The notes: generated by a model not told the origin, from the sequence alone. DNA of 64,000 nucleotides from Denticeps clupeoides (GCF_900700375.1 NW_021630096.1:1-64000), one strand, 5' to 3'; positions 10,842-21,581 are shown, counted from the first letter of the stretch. Program-made: numbers and translations.

Positions 10842-10985
10842 AATCTCTGCTTGAAATCTTGGACTTTAAACAACCTAGGCTTGAAAACATATCACAGAGT
10901 GAAAATACCTCTTAACTTACTTTAGAAAAAAACTAACAAAGCGATGCAAAAAACTTCATTTTAAAACGTTTTTCAACAGTTAAAG

Positions 10986-11104
10986 CTTACAGCACCTGGT
11001 ATTCCCAGGAGGTCTCCCATCCAAGTACTAACCAGGCCCAAGCCTTCTTAGCTTCCGAGATCAGGACGAGACCGGGCAGTTCTTGGGCTGGTATGGCCGT
11101 AAGC
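10986..11104 (-). rRNA. 5S rRNA, copy 31 (long class)
   Basis: 119 nt, with two single-base insertions in the 5' half. Confidence 0.86.
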
Positions 11105-11250
11105 AATCTCTGCTTGAAAATCTTGGACTTTAAACAACCTAGGCTTGAAAACATATCACAGAGTGAAAATACCTCTTAACTTACTTTAGAAAAAAACTAA
11201 CAAAGCGATGCAAAAAACGTTCATTTTAAAAAGTTTTTCAACAGTTAAAG

Positions 11251-11366
11251 CTTACAGCACCTGGTATTCCCAGGAGGTCTCCCATCCAAGTACTAACCAG
11301 GCCCAAGCCTTCTTAGCTTCCGAGATCAGACGAGACTGGCGTTCTTGGGCTGGTATGGCCGTAAGC
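11251..11366 (-). rRNA. 5S rRNA, copy 32 (long class)
   Basis: 116 nt, one base shorter in GCCAGTCTCG, as in copy 14. Confidence 0.87.
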
Positions 11367-11512
11367 AATCTCTGCTTGAAAATCTTGGACTTTAAACAAC
11401 CTAGGCTTGAAAACATATCACAGAGTGAAAATACCTCTTAACTTACTTTAGAAAAAAACTAACAAAGCGATGCAAAAAAACTTCATTTTAAAAAGTTTTT
11501 CAACAGTTAAAG

Positions 11513-11629
11513 CTTACAGCACCTGGTATTCCCAGGAGGTCTCCCATCCAAGTACTAACCAGGCCCAAGCCTTCTTAGCTTCCGAGATCAGACGAGACCG
11601 GGCGTTCTTGGGCTGGTATGGCCGTAAGC
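11513..11629 (-). rRNA. 5S rRNA, copy 33 (long class)
   Basis: 117 nt, consensus copy. Confidence 0.93.
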
Positions 11630-11775
11630 AATCTCTGCTTGAAAATCTTGGACTTTAAACAACCTAGGCTTGAAAACATATCACAGAGTGAAAATACCTC
11701 TTAACTTACTTTAGAAAAAAACTAACAAAGCGATGCAAAAAAACTTCATTTTAAAAAGTTTTTCAACAGTTAAAG

Positions 11776-11892
11776 CTTACAGCACCTGGTATTCCCAGGA
11801 GGTCTCCCATCCAAGTACTAACCAGGCCCAAGCCTTCTTAGCTTCCGAGATCAGACGAGACCGGGCGTTCTTGGGCTGGTATGGCCGTAAGC
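11776..11892 (-). rRNA. 5S rRNA, copy 34 (long class)
   Basis: 117 nt, consensus copy. Confidence 0.93.
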
Positions 11893-12038
11893 AATCTCTG
11901 CTTGAAAATCTTGGACTTTAAACAACCTAGGCTTGAAAACATATCACAGAGTGAAAATACCTCTTAACTTACTTTAGAAAAAAACTAACAAAGCGATGCA
12001 AAAAAACTTCATTTTAAAAAGTTTTTCAACAGTTTAAA

Positions 12039-12150
12039 GCACCTGGTATTCCCAGGAGGTCTCCCATCCAAGTACTAACCAGGCCCAAGCCTTCTTAGCT
12101 TCCGAGATCAGACGAGACCGGGCAGTTCTTGGACTGGTATGGCCGTAAGC
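12039..12150 (-). rRNA. 5S rRNA, copy 35 (short class, S1-like)
   Basis: 112 nt, lacks the 3' TGTAAGC; has the CCAGTCCAAG mark and one inserted base. Confidence 0.76.
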
Positions 12151-12296
12151 AATCTCTGCTTGAAAATCTTGGACTTTAAACAACCTAGGCTTGAAAACAT
12201 ATCACAGAGGGAAAATACCTCTTAACTTACTTTAGAAAAAAACTAACAAAGCGATGCAAAAAAACTTCATTTTAAAAAAGTTTTTCAACAGTTAAA

Positions 12297-12406
12297 GCAC
12301 CTGGTATTCCCAGGAGGTCTCCCATCCAAGTACTAACCAGGCCCAAGCCTTCTTAGCTTCGAGATCAGACGAGACCGGGCGTTCTTGGGCTGGTATGGCC
12401 GTAAGC
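12297..12406 (-). rRNA. 5S rRNA, copy 36 (short class, S2)
   Basis: 110 nt, lacks the 3' TGTAAGC and one base in TCTCGGAAGC. Confidence 0.75.
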
Positions 12407-12550
12407 AATCTCTGCTTGAAATCTTGGACTTTAAACAACCTAGGCTTGAAAACATATCACAGAGTGAAAATACCTCTTAACTTACTTTAGAAAAAAACTA
12501 ACAAAGCGATGCAAAAAACTTCATTTTAAAAAGTTTTTCAACAGTTAAAG

Positions 12551-12668
12551 CTTACAGCACCTGGTATTCCCAGGAGGTCTCCCATCCAAGTACTAACCAG
12601 GCCCAAGCCTTCTTAGCTTCCGAGATCAGACGAGGACCGGGCGTTCTTGGGCTGGTATGGCCGTAAGC
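12551..12668 (-). rRNA. 5S rRNA, copy 37 (long class)
   Basis: 118 nt, complete ends, one inserted base in the GGTCCTCGTC stretch. Confidence 0.87.
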
Positions 12669-12815
12669 AATCTCTGCTTGAAAATCTTGGACTTTAAACA
12701 ACCTAGGCTTGAAAACATATCACAGAGTGAAAATACCTCTTAACTTACTTTAGAAAAAAACTAACAAAGCGATGCAAAAAAACTTCATTTTAAAAAGTTT
12801 TTCAAACAGTTAAAG

Positions 12816-12932
12816 CTTACAGCACCTGGTATTCCCAGGAGGGTCTCCCATCCAAGTATAACCAGGCCCAAGCCTTCTTAGCTTCCGAGATCAGACGAGA
12901 CCTGGCGTTCTTGGGCTGGTATGGCCGTAAGC
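12816..12932 (-). rRNA. 5S rRNA, copy 38 (long class)
   Basis: 117 nt; one base inserted and one lost in the 3' half. Confidence 0.85.
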
Positions 12933-13078
12933 AATCTCTGCTTGAAAATCTTGGACTTTAAACAACCTAGGCTTGAAAACATATCACAGAGTGAAAATAC
13001 CTCTTAACTTACTTTAGAAAAAAACTAACAAAGCGATGCAAAAAAACTTCATTTTAAAAAGTTTTTCAACAGTTAAAG

Positions 13079-13196
13079 CTTACAGCACCTGGTATTCCCA
13101 GGAGGTCTCCCATCCAAGTACTAACCAGGCCCAAGCCTTCTTAGCTTCCGAGATCAGACGAGACTCGGGCGTTCTTGGGCTGGTATGGCCGTAAGC
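13079..13196 (-). rRNA. 5S rRNA, copy 39 (long class)
   Basis: 118 nt, complete ends, one inserted base in CCCGAGTCTCG. Confidence 0.87.
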
Positions 13197-13342
13197 AATC
13201 TCTGCTTGAAAATCTTGGACTTTAAACAACCTAGGCTTGAAAACAAATCACAGAGTGAAAATACCTCTTAACTTACTTTAGAAAAAAACTAACAAAGCGA
13301 ATGCAAAAAAACTTCATTTTAAAAAGTTTGTCAACAGTTAAA

Positions 13343-13453
13343 GCACCTGGTATTCCCAGGAGGTCTCCCATCCAAGTACTAACCAGGCCCAAGCCTTCTT
13401 AGCTTCCGAGATCAGACGAGACCGGGCATTCTTGGACTGGTATGGCCGTAAGC
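13343..13453 (-). rRNA. 5S rRNA, copy 40 (short class, S1)
   Basis: 111 nt, lacks the 3' TGTAAGC; S1 marks present. Confidence 0.78.
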
Positions 13454-13598
13454 AATCTGTGCTTGAAAATCTTGGACTTTAAACAACCTAGGCTTGAAAA
13501 CATATCACAGAGGGAAAATACCTCTTAACTTACTTTAGAAAAAAACTAACAAAGCGATGCAAAAAAACTTCATTTAAAAAAGTTTTTCAACAGTTAAA

Positions 13599-13709
13599 GC
13601 ACCTGGTATTCCCAGGAGGTCTCCCATCCAAGTACTAACCAGGCCCAAGCCTTCTTAGCTTCCGAGATCAGACGAGACCGGGCGTTCTTGGGCTGGTATG
13701 GCCGTAAGC
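13599..13709 (-). rRNA. 5S rRNA, copy 41 (short class, S2)
   Basis: 111 nt, lacks the 3' TGTAAGC. Confidence 0.78.
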
Positions 13710-13852
13710 AATCTCTGCTTGAAATCTTGGACTTTAAACAACCTAGGCTTGAAAACATATCACAGAGTGAAAATACCTCTTAACTTACTTTAGAAAAAAC
13801 TAACAAAGCGATGCAAAAAAACTTCATTTAAAACGTTTTTCAACAGTTAAAG

Positions 13853-13968
13853 CTTACAGCACCTGGTATTCCCAGGAGGTCTCCCATCCAAGTACTAACC
13901 AGGCCCAAGCCTTCTTAGCTTCCGAGATCGACGAGACCGGGCGTTCTTGGGCTGGTATGGCCGTAAGC
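13853..13968 (-). rRNA. 5S rRNA, copy 42 (long class)
   Basis: 116 nt, one base missing in CGTCGATCTCGG. Confidence 0.87.
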
Positions 13969-14113
13969 AATCTCTGCTTGAAAATCTTGGACTTTAAACA
14001 ACCTAGGCTTGAAAACATATCACAGAGTGAAAATACCTCTTAACTTACTTAGAAAAAAACTAACAAAGCGATGCAAAAAAACTTCATTTTAAAAAGTTTT
14101 TCAACAGTTAAAG

Positions 14114-14229
14114 CTTACAGCACCTGGTATTCCCAGGAGGTCTCCCATCCAAGTACTAACCAGGCCCAAGCCTTCTTAGCTTCCGAGATCAGACGAGACG
14201 GGCGTTCTTGGGCTGGTATGGCCGTAAGC
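14114..14229 (-). rRNA. 5S rRNA, copy 43 (long class)
   Basis: 116 nt, one base missing in GCCCGTCTCG, as in copy 24. Confidence 0.87.
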
Positions 14230-14374
14230 AATCTCTGCTTGAAAATCTTGGACTTTAAACAACCTAGGCTTGAAAACATATCACAGAGTGAAAATACCTC
14301 TTAACTTACTTTAGAAAAAACTAACAAAGCGATGCAAAAAAACTTCATTTTAAAAAGTTTTTCAACAGTTAAAG

Positions 14375-14490
14375 CTTACAGCACCTGGTATTCCCAGGAG
14401 GTCTCCCATCAAGTACTAACCAGGCCAAAGCCTTCTTAGCTTCCGAGATCAGACGAGATCTGGCGTTCTTGGGCTGGTATGGCCGTAAGC
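14375..14490 (-). rRNA. 5S rRNA, copy 44 (long class, CCAGATCTCG variant)
   Basis: 116 nt, complete ends, one base missing in CTTGATGGGAG inside box C. Confidence 0.85.
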
Positions 14491-14635
14491 AATCTCTGCT
14501 TGAAAATCTTGGACTTTAAACAACCTAGGCTTGAAAACAAATCACAGAGTGAAAATACCTCTTAACTTACTTTAGAAAAAAACTAACAAAGCGATGCAAA
14601 AAAAATTCATTTTAAAAAGTTCGTCAACAGTTAAA

Positions 14636-14746
14636 GCACCTGGTATTCCCAGGAGGTCTCCCATCCAAGTACTAACCAGGCCCAAGCCTTCTTAGCTTCC
14701 GAGATCAGACGAGACCGGGCATTCTTGGACTGGTAAGGCCGTAAGC
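14636..14746 (-). rRNA. 5S rRNA, copy 45 (short class, S1)
   Basis: 111 nt, lacks the 3' TGTAAGC; S1 marks plus a change in GGCCTTACC near the 5' end. Confidence 0.76.
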
Positions 14747-14889
14747 AATCTGTGCTTGAAAATCTTGGACTTTAAACAACCTAGGCTTGAAAACATATTC
14801 ACAGAGGGAAAATACCTCTTAATTTACTTTAGAAAAAAACTAACAAAGCGATGCAAAAAAACTTCATTTAAAAAGTTTTTCGACAGTTA

Positions 14890-14931
14890 AGACCTGTATT
14901 CCCAGGAGGTCTCCCATCCAAGTACTACCAG
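14890..14931 (-). rRNA. 5S rRNA, copy 46, cut by the assembly gap
   Basis: Only the 3' end remains, with several base losses, before the run of N. The array may be longer than shown. Confidence 0.75.
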
Positions 14932-15031
14932 NNNNNNNNNNNNNNNNNNNNNNNNNNNNNNNNNNNNNNNNNNNNNNNNNNNNNNNNNNNNNNNNNNNNN
15001 NNNNNNNNNNNNNNNNNNNNNNNNNNNNNNN
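14932..15031. other. Assembly gap of 100 N
   Basis: Exactly 100 unknown bases, a size often used for gaps of unknown length. The gap falls inside a tandem array, so true copy number and the link to the right flank are uncertain. Confidence 0.98.
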
Positions 15032-15142
15032 AACGGACACACGGACACACACACACACACACACACACGTCATGCTCGTTTAAAACACAACGGACACACA
15101 CACACACACTCACACACGTCATGCTCGTTTAAAACACAACGG

Positions 15143-15174
<32 letters not shown>

Positions 15175-15412
15175 TGCTCGTTTAAAACACAACAGACACA
15201 CACACACACACACTCGTCACGCTCGTTTAAAACACAACCGACACACACACACACACACACACTCACACACACACACACACACGTCATGCTCGTTTAAAAC
15301 ACAACCAACACACACACACACACTCACACACGCTCGTCACGCTCGTTTAAAACACAACCGACACACACGTCACGCTCGTTTAAAACACAACGGACACACA
15401 CACACACACACA
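15032..15412. repeat. CA-bearing minisatellite
   Basis: About eight copies of a unit of 45-70 bp, made of a variable CA run followed by a CGT(C)A(T/C)GCTCGTTTAAAACAC core. Length differences come mostly from the CA part. Confidence 0.85.
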
Positions 15413-16026
15413 TGCTCGCCATAACTTTCCACAAATGTACCAAGATCTGCAAATAAAAAGAATGGCATCTGCAAATGAAACTTATGAAGACCGTGCTGTA
15501 CAAATATGTAATGCATTTTGTAATTGTGATTGCTGACCACACGGCACCAGCGTTGGTGTGAAATAAACGCTGTGTGAAACGTTTCCTTGCGGTCAGTTTC
15601 TGCTGGAATCCCGACGAACATTTAATGCCCTCATTAGTAAGAAAATGTATATTACATAATGTTTTCCCTAAACTGTCTGGATTAAAAGAACCCCCTTGTG
15701 CAGTTTACATGGTTACATTACATTATTATTTCATGTTACACATCCTAATTATAGTTCACTGTTGATCCTTATGGACTTGAGCTTCGGTAGAAAATTCGAA
15801 TGCTGAATGGAACGCTGGTTCCCTCTGGCGCCACCTGCTGTTTGCGTACGAATCAGAGACGGAATAAAAGGCCCCGAATGTAAGTATTTGTACCGTATAG
15901 TCTGCGTAAGATTCATTTGCAGATGCCATTCATTTTATTTGCAAATCATGGGACATTTGTCATCTACTTTGTTATAGGATGTAACTTTTGAACTGCTTGT
16001 GTTAGTGCAAGTGTGCCACAACCTGC

Positions 16027-16060
<34 letters not shown>
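15413..16060. other. Intergenic DNA with no supported gene
   Basis: No exon of the downstream part of katnb1 could be found on the minus strand. At 15965-16031 there is a stretch (TTATAGGATGTAAC and following) that recurs at 18874-18945. A CA microsatellite lies at about 16030-16060. Confidence 0.5.
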
Positions 16061-16065
<5 letters not shown>

Positions 16066-16066
16066 C

Positions 16067-16545
16067 CTGTCTGCACTGCCAGAAGCCAGGAGATACTCGT
16101 TGGGGTGAAACTGAACAATGTTGACGGCTGATGTGTGTGAAGTGAACTCTGTGATCATTTTACCTGCAGTCAGGTCCCACAACTACACACAGGCACACAT
16201 TTACAACAGACATTACACAAAATAAATAACAGGTTCAAATACATTTCTCTATATAAACACAGACACACACACAGCCAAACGTGTCTTGCCTTTATGCTGC
16301 AGTCGTCACTGGCTGAGGCGAGCCACTTCCCATCTGGACTGAAGGCTAGACAACGCACAGCCTGACTGTGACCCTAAACACACAGACACACACACTGTAG
16401 ACAATATGGGATACACACCTGAAATACACACGCCGTCTTCGCTTACCTTGTACCTGAAAACACACCCTTTCCTCCTCACGTCCCACAGCTAGCAGAGACA
16501 AAAGAGACAAAAACACACATCTGTTCTTTTAAAAGCCCTTCTGTG

Positions 16546-16613
<68 letters not shown>

Positions 16614-18076
16614 TTATGTTGGTGTCCATTGACCCAGACGCCAGATACTCTCCAAATGGATGGAAGTCCAGACTGCAGATGTTTGCCTTGTGTCCCATTA
16701 GAGTCCGAAGAACTAGACACAGACACACACATATTTTCACTCATAAACTCTGGATGTGTGTGTTTGTGTGTTCTGCCCCGGTTCTTTACTTTTGGCTGCT
16801 TCCAGATCCCAGACGCGCAGGGCGCCAGACTGGGAACCAGCGATGACCTGCTCCTCCGACGTGCTGAACTGGACACACTCCACTGGGCTTGAGTGGCCGG
16901 TCAGACTCTGACAGACACACACACAAAAACAAATCGTGGTCACATGACCCTTCCCTGTTCAGCTGCACTGCAGTCTATGATGGGTTGTGTGATGCTGCGC
17001 TGCTGCTGTTACCATGATACAGTTGGCTTTGCTGACGGTCCATATGTTCACTCTGCAGTCCTCCCCACCAGTGGCCAGCAGGCGGCCAGATGACTTTCCC
17101 AGGACCAGCGAGGACACGTTACTGAGGTGGGCTTCCATCACCTCTATAGCAGAGCAAGAAACCATCACACAACCTCCTTACAACCGAGGTGGGCTTCCAT
17201 CACCTCTATAGCAGAGCAAGAAACCATCACACAACCTCCTTACAACCGAGGTGGACGTCCATCGCCTCTTCAGCAGAGCAAGAAACCATCACACAACCTC
17301 CTTACAACCGAGGTGGACGTCCATCGCCTCTTCAGCAGAGCAAGAAACCATCACACAACCTCCTTACAACCGAGGTGGGCTTCCATCACCTCTATAGCAG
17401 AGCAAGAAACCATCACACAACCTCCTTACAACCGAGGTGGGCTTCCATCACCTCTATAGCAGAGCAAGAAACCATCACACAACCTCCTTACAACCGAGGT
17501 GGACGTCCATCGCCTCTTCAGCAGAACAAGAAACCATCACACAACCTCCTTACAACCGAGGTGGACGTCCATCGCCTCTTCAGCAGAGCAAGAAACCATC
17601 ACACAACCTCCTTACAACCGAGGTGGGCTTCCATCACCTCTATAGCAGAGCAAGAAACCATCACACAACCTCCTTACAACCGAGGTGGGCTTCCATCACC
17701 TCTATAGCAGAGCAAGAAACCATCACACAACCTCCTTACAACCGAGGTGGACGTCCATCGCCTCTTCAGCAGAACAAGAAACCATCACACAACCTCCTTA
17801 CAACCGAGGTGGACGTCCATCGCCTCTTCAGCAGAACAAGAAACCATCACACAACCTCCTTACAACCGAGGTGGACGTCCATCGCCTCTTCAGCAGAACA
17901 AGAAACCATCACACAACCTACTTACAACCAAGGCGGATGTCCATCGCCTCTTCAGCAGAACAAGAAACCATCACACAACCTACTTACAACCGTAAGAATG
18001 AGAGGGAATGAGTGTGAGAATGAGAGATGAACTCACGCAGCCTCCACGACGTTTTACTTGAACCGGCCACCGCCAT
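16067..18076 (-). CDS. katnb1: Katanin p80 WD40 subunit B1, 5' coding exons only
   Basis: KATNB1 is the WD40 regulatory subunit that targets the katanin p60 ATPase to microtubules and centrosomes for severing. Seven coding exons are read: 18037-18076 (ATG at 18076), 17013-17143, 16790-16907, 16612-16712, 16447-16488, 16290-16373 and 16067-16182. All phases fit. The intron after the exon ending at 16290 has a GC donor. Recognisable pieces include [72 protein letters not shown] and [15 protein letters not shown], i.e. the first five or so WD repeats. The rest of the propeller, the linker and the C-terminal p60-binding domain are not in the window. Left of it lie a minisatellite, an assembly gap and the 5S array, so the remainder may be beyond the array, lost, or separated by a misjoin. 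Confidence 0.9.
17120..17994 (-). repeat. 62-bp minisatellite carrying the katnb1 exon 2 splice acceptor
   Basis: About 14 units of 62 bp fill katnb1 intron 1. The first unit overlaps the start of coding exon 2. In gene sense each unit has a pyrimidine tract, an AG acceptor and about 20 nt of exon 2 (AGGTGATGGAAGCCCACCTC or the variant AGGCGATGGACGTCCACCTC). Variants recur every four units (about 248 bp), so amplification took place in blocks. Confidence 0.92.
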
Positions 18077-18700
18077 GATGACAAATGTGACAGTCACACG
18101 TCAAAGCTCCTGACTGTTAAAAAAAAAAAAAAAAAAAAACTACTTCACAACAGACACAGAATGGTCCAGTTCTGCTCCAGGGTACCAGAGCACCTCATCT
18201 AATTAAGAACCGTAGGCGTAGTCAGGCTCGCTCCAGAACCACGTCCAGAACCACGTCCAGAACCACGTCCACCTGGGTCTGGAAGATGTGACGACGCTAA
18301 TCCGCTGCTGGTCAGGTTACCTGTGAAGCGGAAGCCTCTTCCGGGTCTCTAACAACGAGGCTTCTGATTGGTTGTTCACCGAAGCGCAGCGTAGCAACCG
18401 GGCAACACCGGCAGGGGGCGTGATCGCTGGAGACTCAGCCACGCATGCGCAGTGACAGCGTCGACGATTGGAGGACGACTAAACACGTGGGCGTGGCGTC
18501 ACGGTGTTCCGCTGCGCTTTGATCGGCGGCGTCATTTGTTCCCGGTTCTAAAGTCGACTTTATTTGTGTTTGTTCTCCACGCTTAACTCGAATACCGGTG
18601 TCACCTGACGCGTCCAACAGCAGGACCGTCCCGACCCGCCCAGGGTAGGAAGTTCTGGTTCGTCTCATCTTCTCTAGCCTTGTGTCCTGTTGACAGGCTT
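18077..18700. promoter_or_regulatory. Divergent promoter region between katnb1 and cpt1a
   Basis: A CpG-containing stretch without long repeats lies between the katnb1 start codon (minus) and the presumed cpt1a 5' end (plus). Visible elements are a CCAAT box on the minus strand at about 18364-18372 and an NRF1-like site ACGCATGCGCAG at 18441-18452. A poly-A tract lies at 18121-18139. No TATA box is obvious. The non-coding first exon(s) of cpt1a must lie here or just downstream but cannot be fixed from sequence alone. Confidence 0.5.
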
Positions 18701-18909
18701 CTGGTTTAAATAGAAAATGTTGATAAATCTCTGTGTTTGCGTGACGTCTACAGAGGGCGTGTCCTAGACGATCCGCGCGCATCCTCCGTCCAGCAGCTGG
18801 AGCAGGAGAGGGTCCGACCCAGACACAGAGACATCTACATCATCCTGGTACATCCTGAGTGTGACCTTTCACCTACTTTCTTATAGGATGTAACATGTGA
18901 GCTGCTTGT

Positions 18910-19247
18910 TTTTTTAATGCAGGTGTGTGTGTGTAAGCAGGTTGTGGGTTCTGGTCAGTAGTACCTGACAGCAGAACAGGGCCCTGGTGTTGTTGTTGAA
19001 GTGTGCACGCATGTGTGTGTGTGTGTGTGTGTGTGTTTGTGTGTTCTGGTCAGTAGTACCTGACAGCAGAACAGGGCCCTGGTGTTGTTGTTGACGTGTG
19101 CACGCGTGTGTGTGTGTTCTGGTCAGTAATACCTGACACCAGGAGAACAAGGCCTGGTGTTGTTGTTGACGTGTGTGTGTGTGTGTGTGAGTGTGTGTTC
19201 TGGTCAGTAATACCTGACACCAGGAGAACAAGGCCTGGTGTTGTTGT

Positions 19248-19279
<32 letters not shown>

Positions 19280-19328
19280 TCTGGTCAGTAATACCTGACA
19301 CCAGGAGAACAAGGCCTGGTGTTGTTGT

Positions 19329-19381
<53 letters not shown>

Positions 19382-19429
19382 CTGGTCAGTAATACCTGAC
19401 ACCAGGAGAACAAGGCCTGGTGTTGTTGT

Positions 19430-19466
<37 letters not shown>

Positions 19467-19522
19467 TGTGTGTTCTGGTCAGTAATACCTGACACCAGGA
19501 GAACAAGGCCTGGTGTTGTTGT

Positions 19523-19569
<47 letters not shown>

Positions 19570-19625
19570 TGTGTGTTCTGGTCAGTAATACCTGACACCA
19601 GGAGAACAAGGCCTGGTGTTGTTGT

Positions 19626-19660
<35 letters not shown>

Positions 19661-19708
19661 CTGGTCAGTAATACCTGACACCAGGAGAACAAGGCCTGGT
19701 GTTGTTGT

Positions 19709-19745
<37 letters not shown>

Positions 19746-19793
19746 CTGGTCAGTAATACCTGACACCAGGAGAACAAGGCCTGGTGTTGTTGT

Positions 19794-19824
<31 letters not shown>

Positions 19825-19882
19825 AGTGTGTGTTCTGGTCAGTAATACCTGACACCAGGAGAACAAGGCCTGGTGTTGTTGT

Positions 19883-19936
<54 letters not shown>

Positions 19937-20071
19937 TGTGTGTTCTGGTCAGTAATACCTGACACCAGGAGAACAAGGCCTGGTGTTGTTGTTGACGTGT
20001 GTGTGTGTGTGTGTGTGTGTGTTCTGGTCAGTAATACCTGACACCAGGAGAACAAGGCCTGGTGTTGTTGT

Positions 20072-20106
<35 letters not shown>

Positions 20107-20154
20107 CTGGTCAGTAATACCTGACACCAGGAGAACAAGGCCTGGTGTTGTTGT

Positions 20155-20193
<39 letters not shown>

Positions 20194-20249
20194 TGTGTGT
20201 TCTGGTCAGTAATACCTGACACCAGGAGAACAAGGCCTGGTGTTGTTGT

Positions 20250-20288
<39 letters not shown>

Positions 20289-20336
20289 CTGGTCAGTAAT
20301 ACCTGACACCAGGAGAACAAGGCCTGGTGTTGTTGT

Positions 20337-20367
<31 letters not shown>

Positions 20368-20425
20368 AGTGTGTGTTCTGGTCAGTAATACCTGACACCA
20401 GGAGAACAAGGCCTGGTGTTGTTGT

Positions 20426-20476
<51 letters not shown>

Positions 20477-20524
20477 CTGGTCAGTAATACCTGACACCAG
20501 GAGAACAAGGCCTGGTGTTGTTGT

Positions 20525-20561
<37 letters not shown>

Positions 20562-20609
20562 CTGGACAGTAATACCTGACACCAGGAGAACAAGGCCTGG
20601 TGTTGTTGT

Positions 20610-20648
<39 letters not shown>

Positions 20649-20856
20649 TGTGTGTTCTGGTCAGTAATACCTGACACCAGGAGAACAAGGCCTGGTGTTG
20701 TTGTTGACGTGTGTGTGTGTGTGTGTGTGTTCTGGTCAGTAATACCTGACACCAGGAGAACAAGGCCTGGTGTTGTTGTTGACGTGTGTGTGTGTGTGTG
20801 TGTGTGTTCTGGTCAGTAATACCTGACACCAGGAGAACAAGGCCTGGTGTTGTTGT

Positions 20857-20895
<39 letters not shown>

Positions 20896-20943
20896 CTGGT
20901 CAGTAATACCTGACACCAGGAGAACAAGGCCTGGTGTTGTTGT

Positions 20944-20982
<39 letters not shown>

Positions 20983-21038
20983 TGTGTGTTCTGGTCAGTA
21001 ATACCTGACACCAGGAGAACAAGGCCTGGTGTTGTTGT

Positions 21039-21075
<37 letters not shown>

Positions 21076-21202
21076 CTGGTCAGTAATACCTGACACCAGG
21101 AGAACAAGGCCTGGTGTTGTTGTTGACGTGTGTGTGTGTGTGTGTGTGTGTGTTCTGGACAGTAATACCTGACACCAGGAGAACAAGGCCTGGTGTTGTT
21201 GT

Positions 21203-21243
<41 letters not shown>

Positions 21244-21370
21244 CTGGTCAGTAATACCTGACACCAGGAGAACAAGGCCTGGTGTTGTTGTTGACGTGTG
21301 TGTGTGTGTGTGTGTGTGTGTTCTGGACAGTAATACCTGACACCAGGAGAACAAGGCCTGGTGTTGTTGT

Positions 21371-21409
<39 letters not shown>

Positions 21410-21542
21410 TGTGTGTTCTGGTCAGTAATACCTGACACCAGGAGAACAAGGCCTGGTGTTGTTGTTGACGTGTGTGTGTGTGTGTGTGTGTGTTCTGGTC
21501 AGTAATACCTGACACCAGGAGAACAAGGCCTGGTGTTGTTGT

Positions 21543-21581
<39 letters not shown>

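Larger units (their letters stand above)
3170..14931 (-). repeat. Tandem 5S rDNA array, 45 complete copies plus one cut by the gap
   Basis: The unit is about 262 bp: a 111-119 nt 5S gene on the minus strand plus about 145 bp of spacer. The spacer is near-constant. Reading in gene sense it has a TTTAAA box about 30 nt before each transcription start and T-runs after the 3' end that can end Pol III transcription. Two gene classes exist. Long copies end with the TGTAAGC that pairs with the 5' GCTTACGG. Short copies lack those 7 nt. Copies 2-10 alternate between two spacer forms (a TTTT or TTTTT run just before CAACAG), giving a dimer of about 525 bp. From copy 11 on the pattern is two short copies followed by three long ones, a 1.3-kb unit, twice expanded to six and four long copies. 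Confidence 0.95.

Noticed and set aside
3648-14304. Recurrent small frames beginning MQKNFILKSFSTVKAY
   Set aside because: They are translations of the 5S spacer plus the antisense of the 5S gene and repeat once per unit; no protein is implied.
3170-14931. CRISPR-like regular repeats
   Set aside because: The conserved parts are 5S genes with near-identical spacers in a vertebrate genome; there are no unique spacers or cas genes.
17127-18030. Up to 197-codon frames in the katnb1 intron 1 repeat
   Set aside because: Tandem 62-bp units read three ways; they overlap a true splice region on the other strand.
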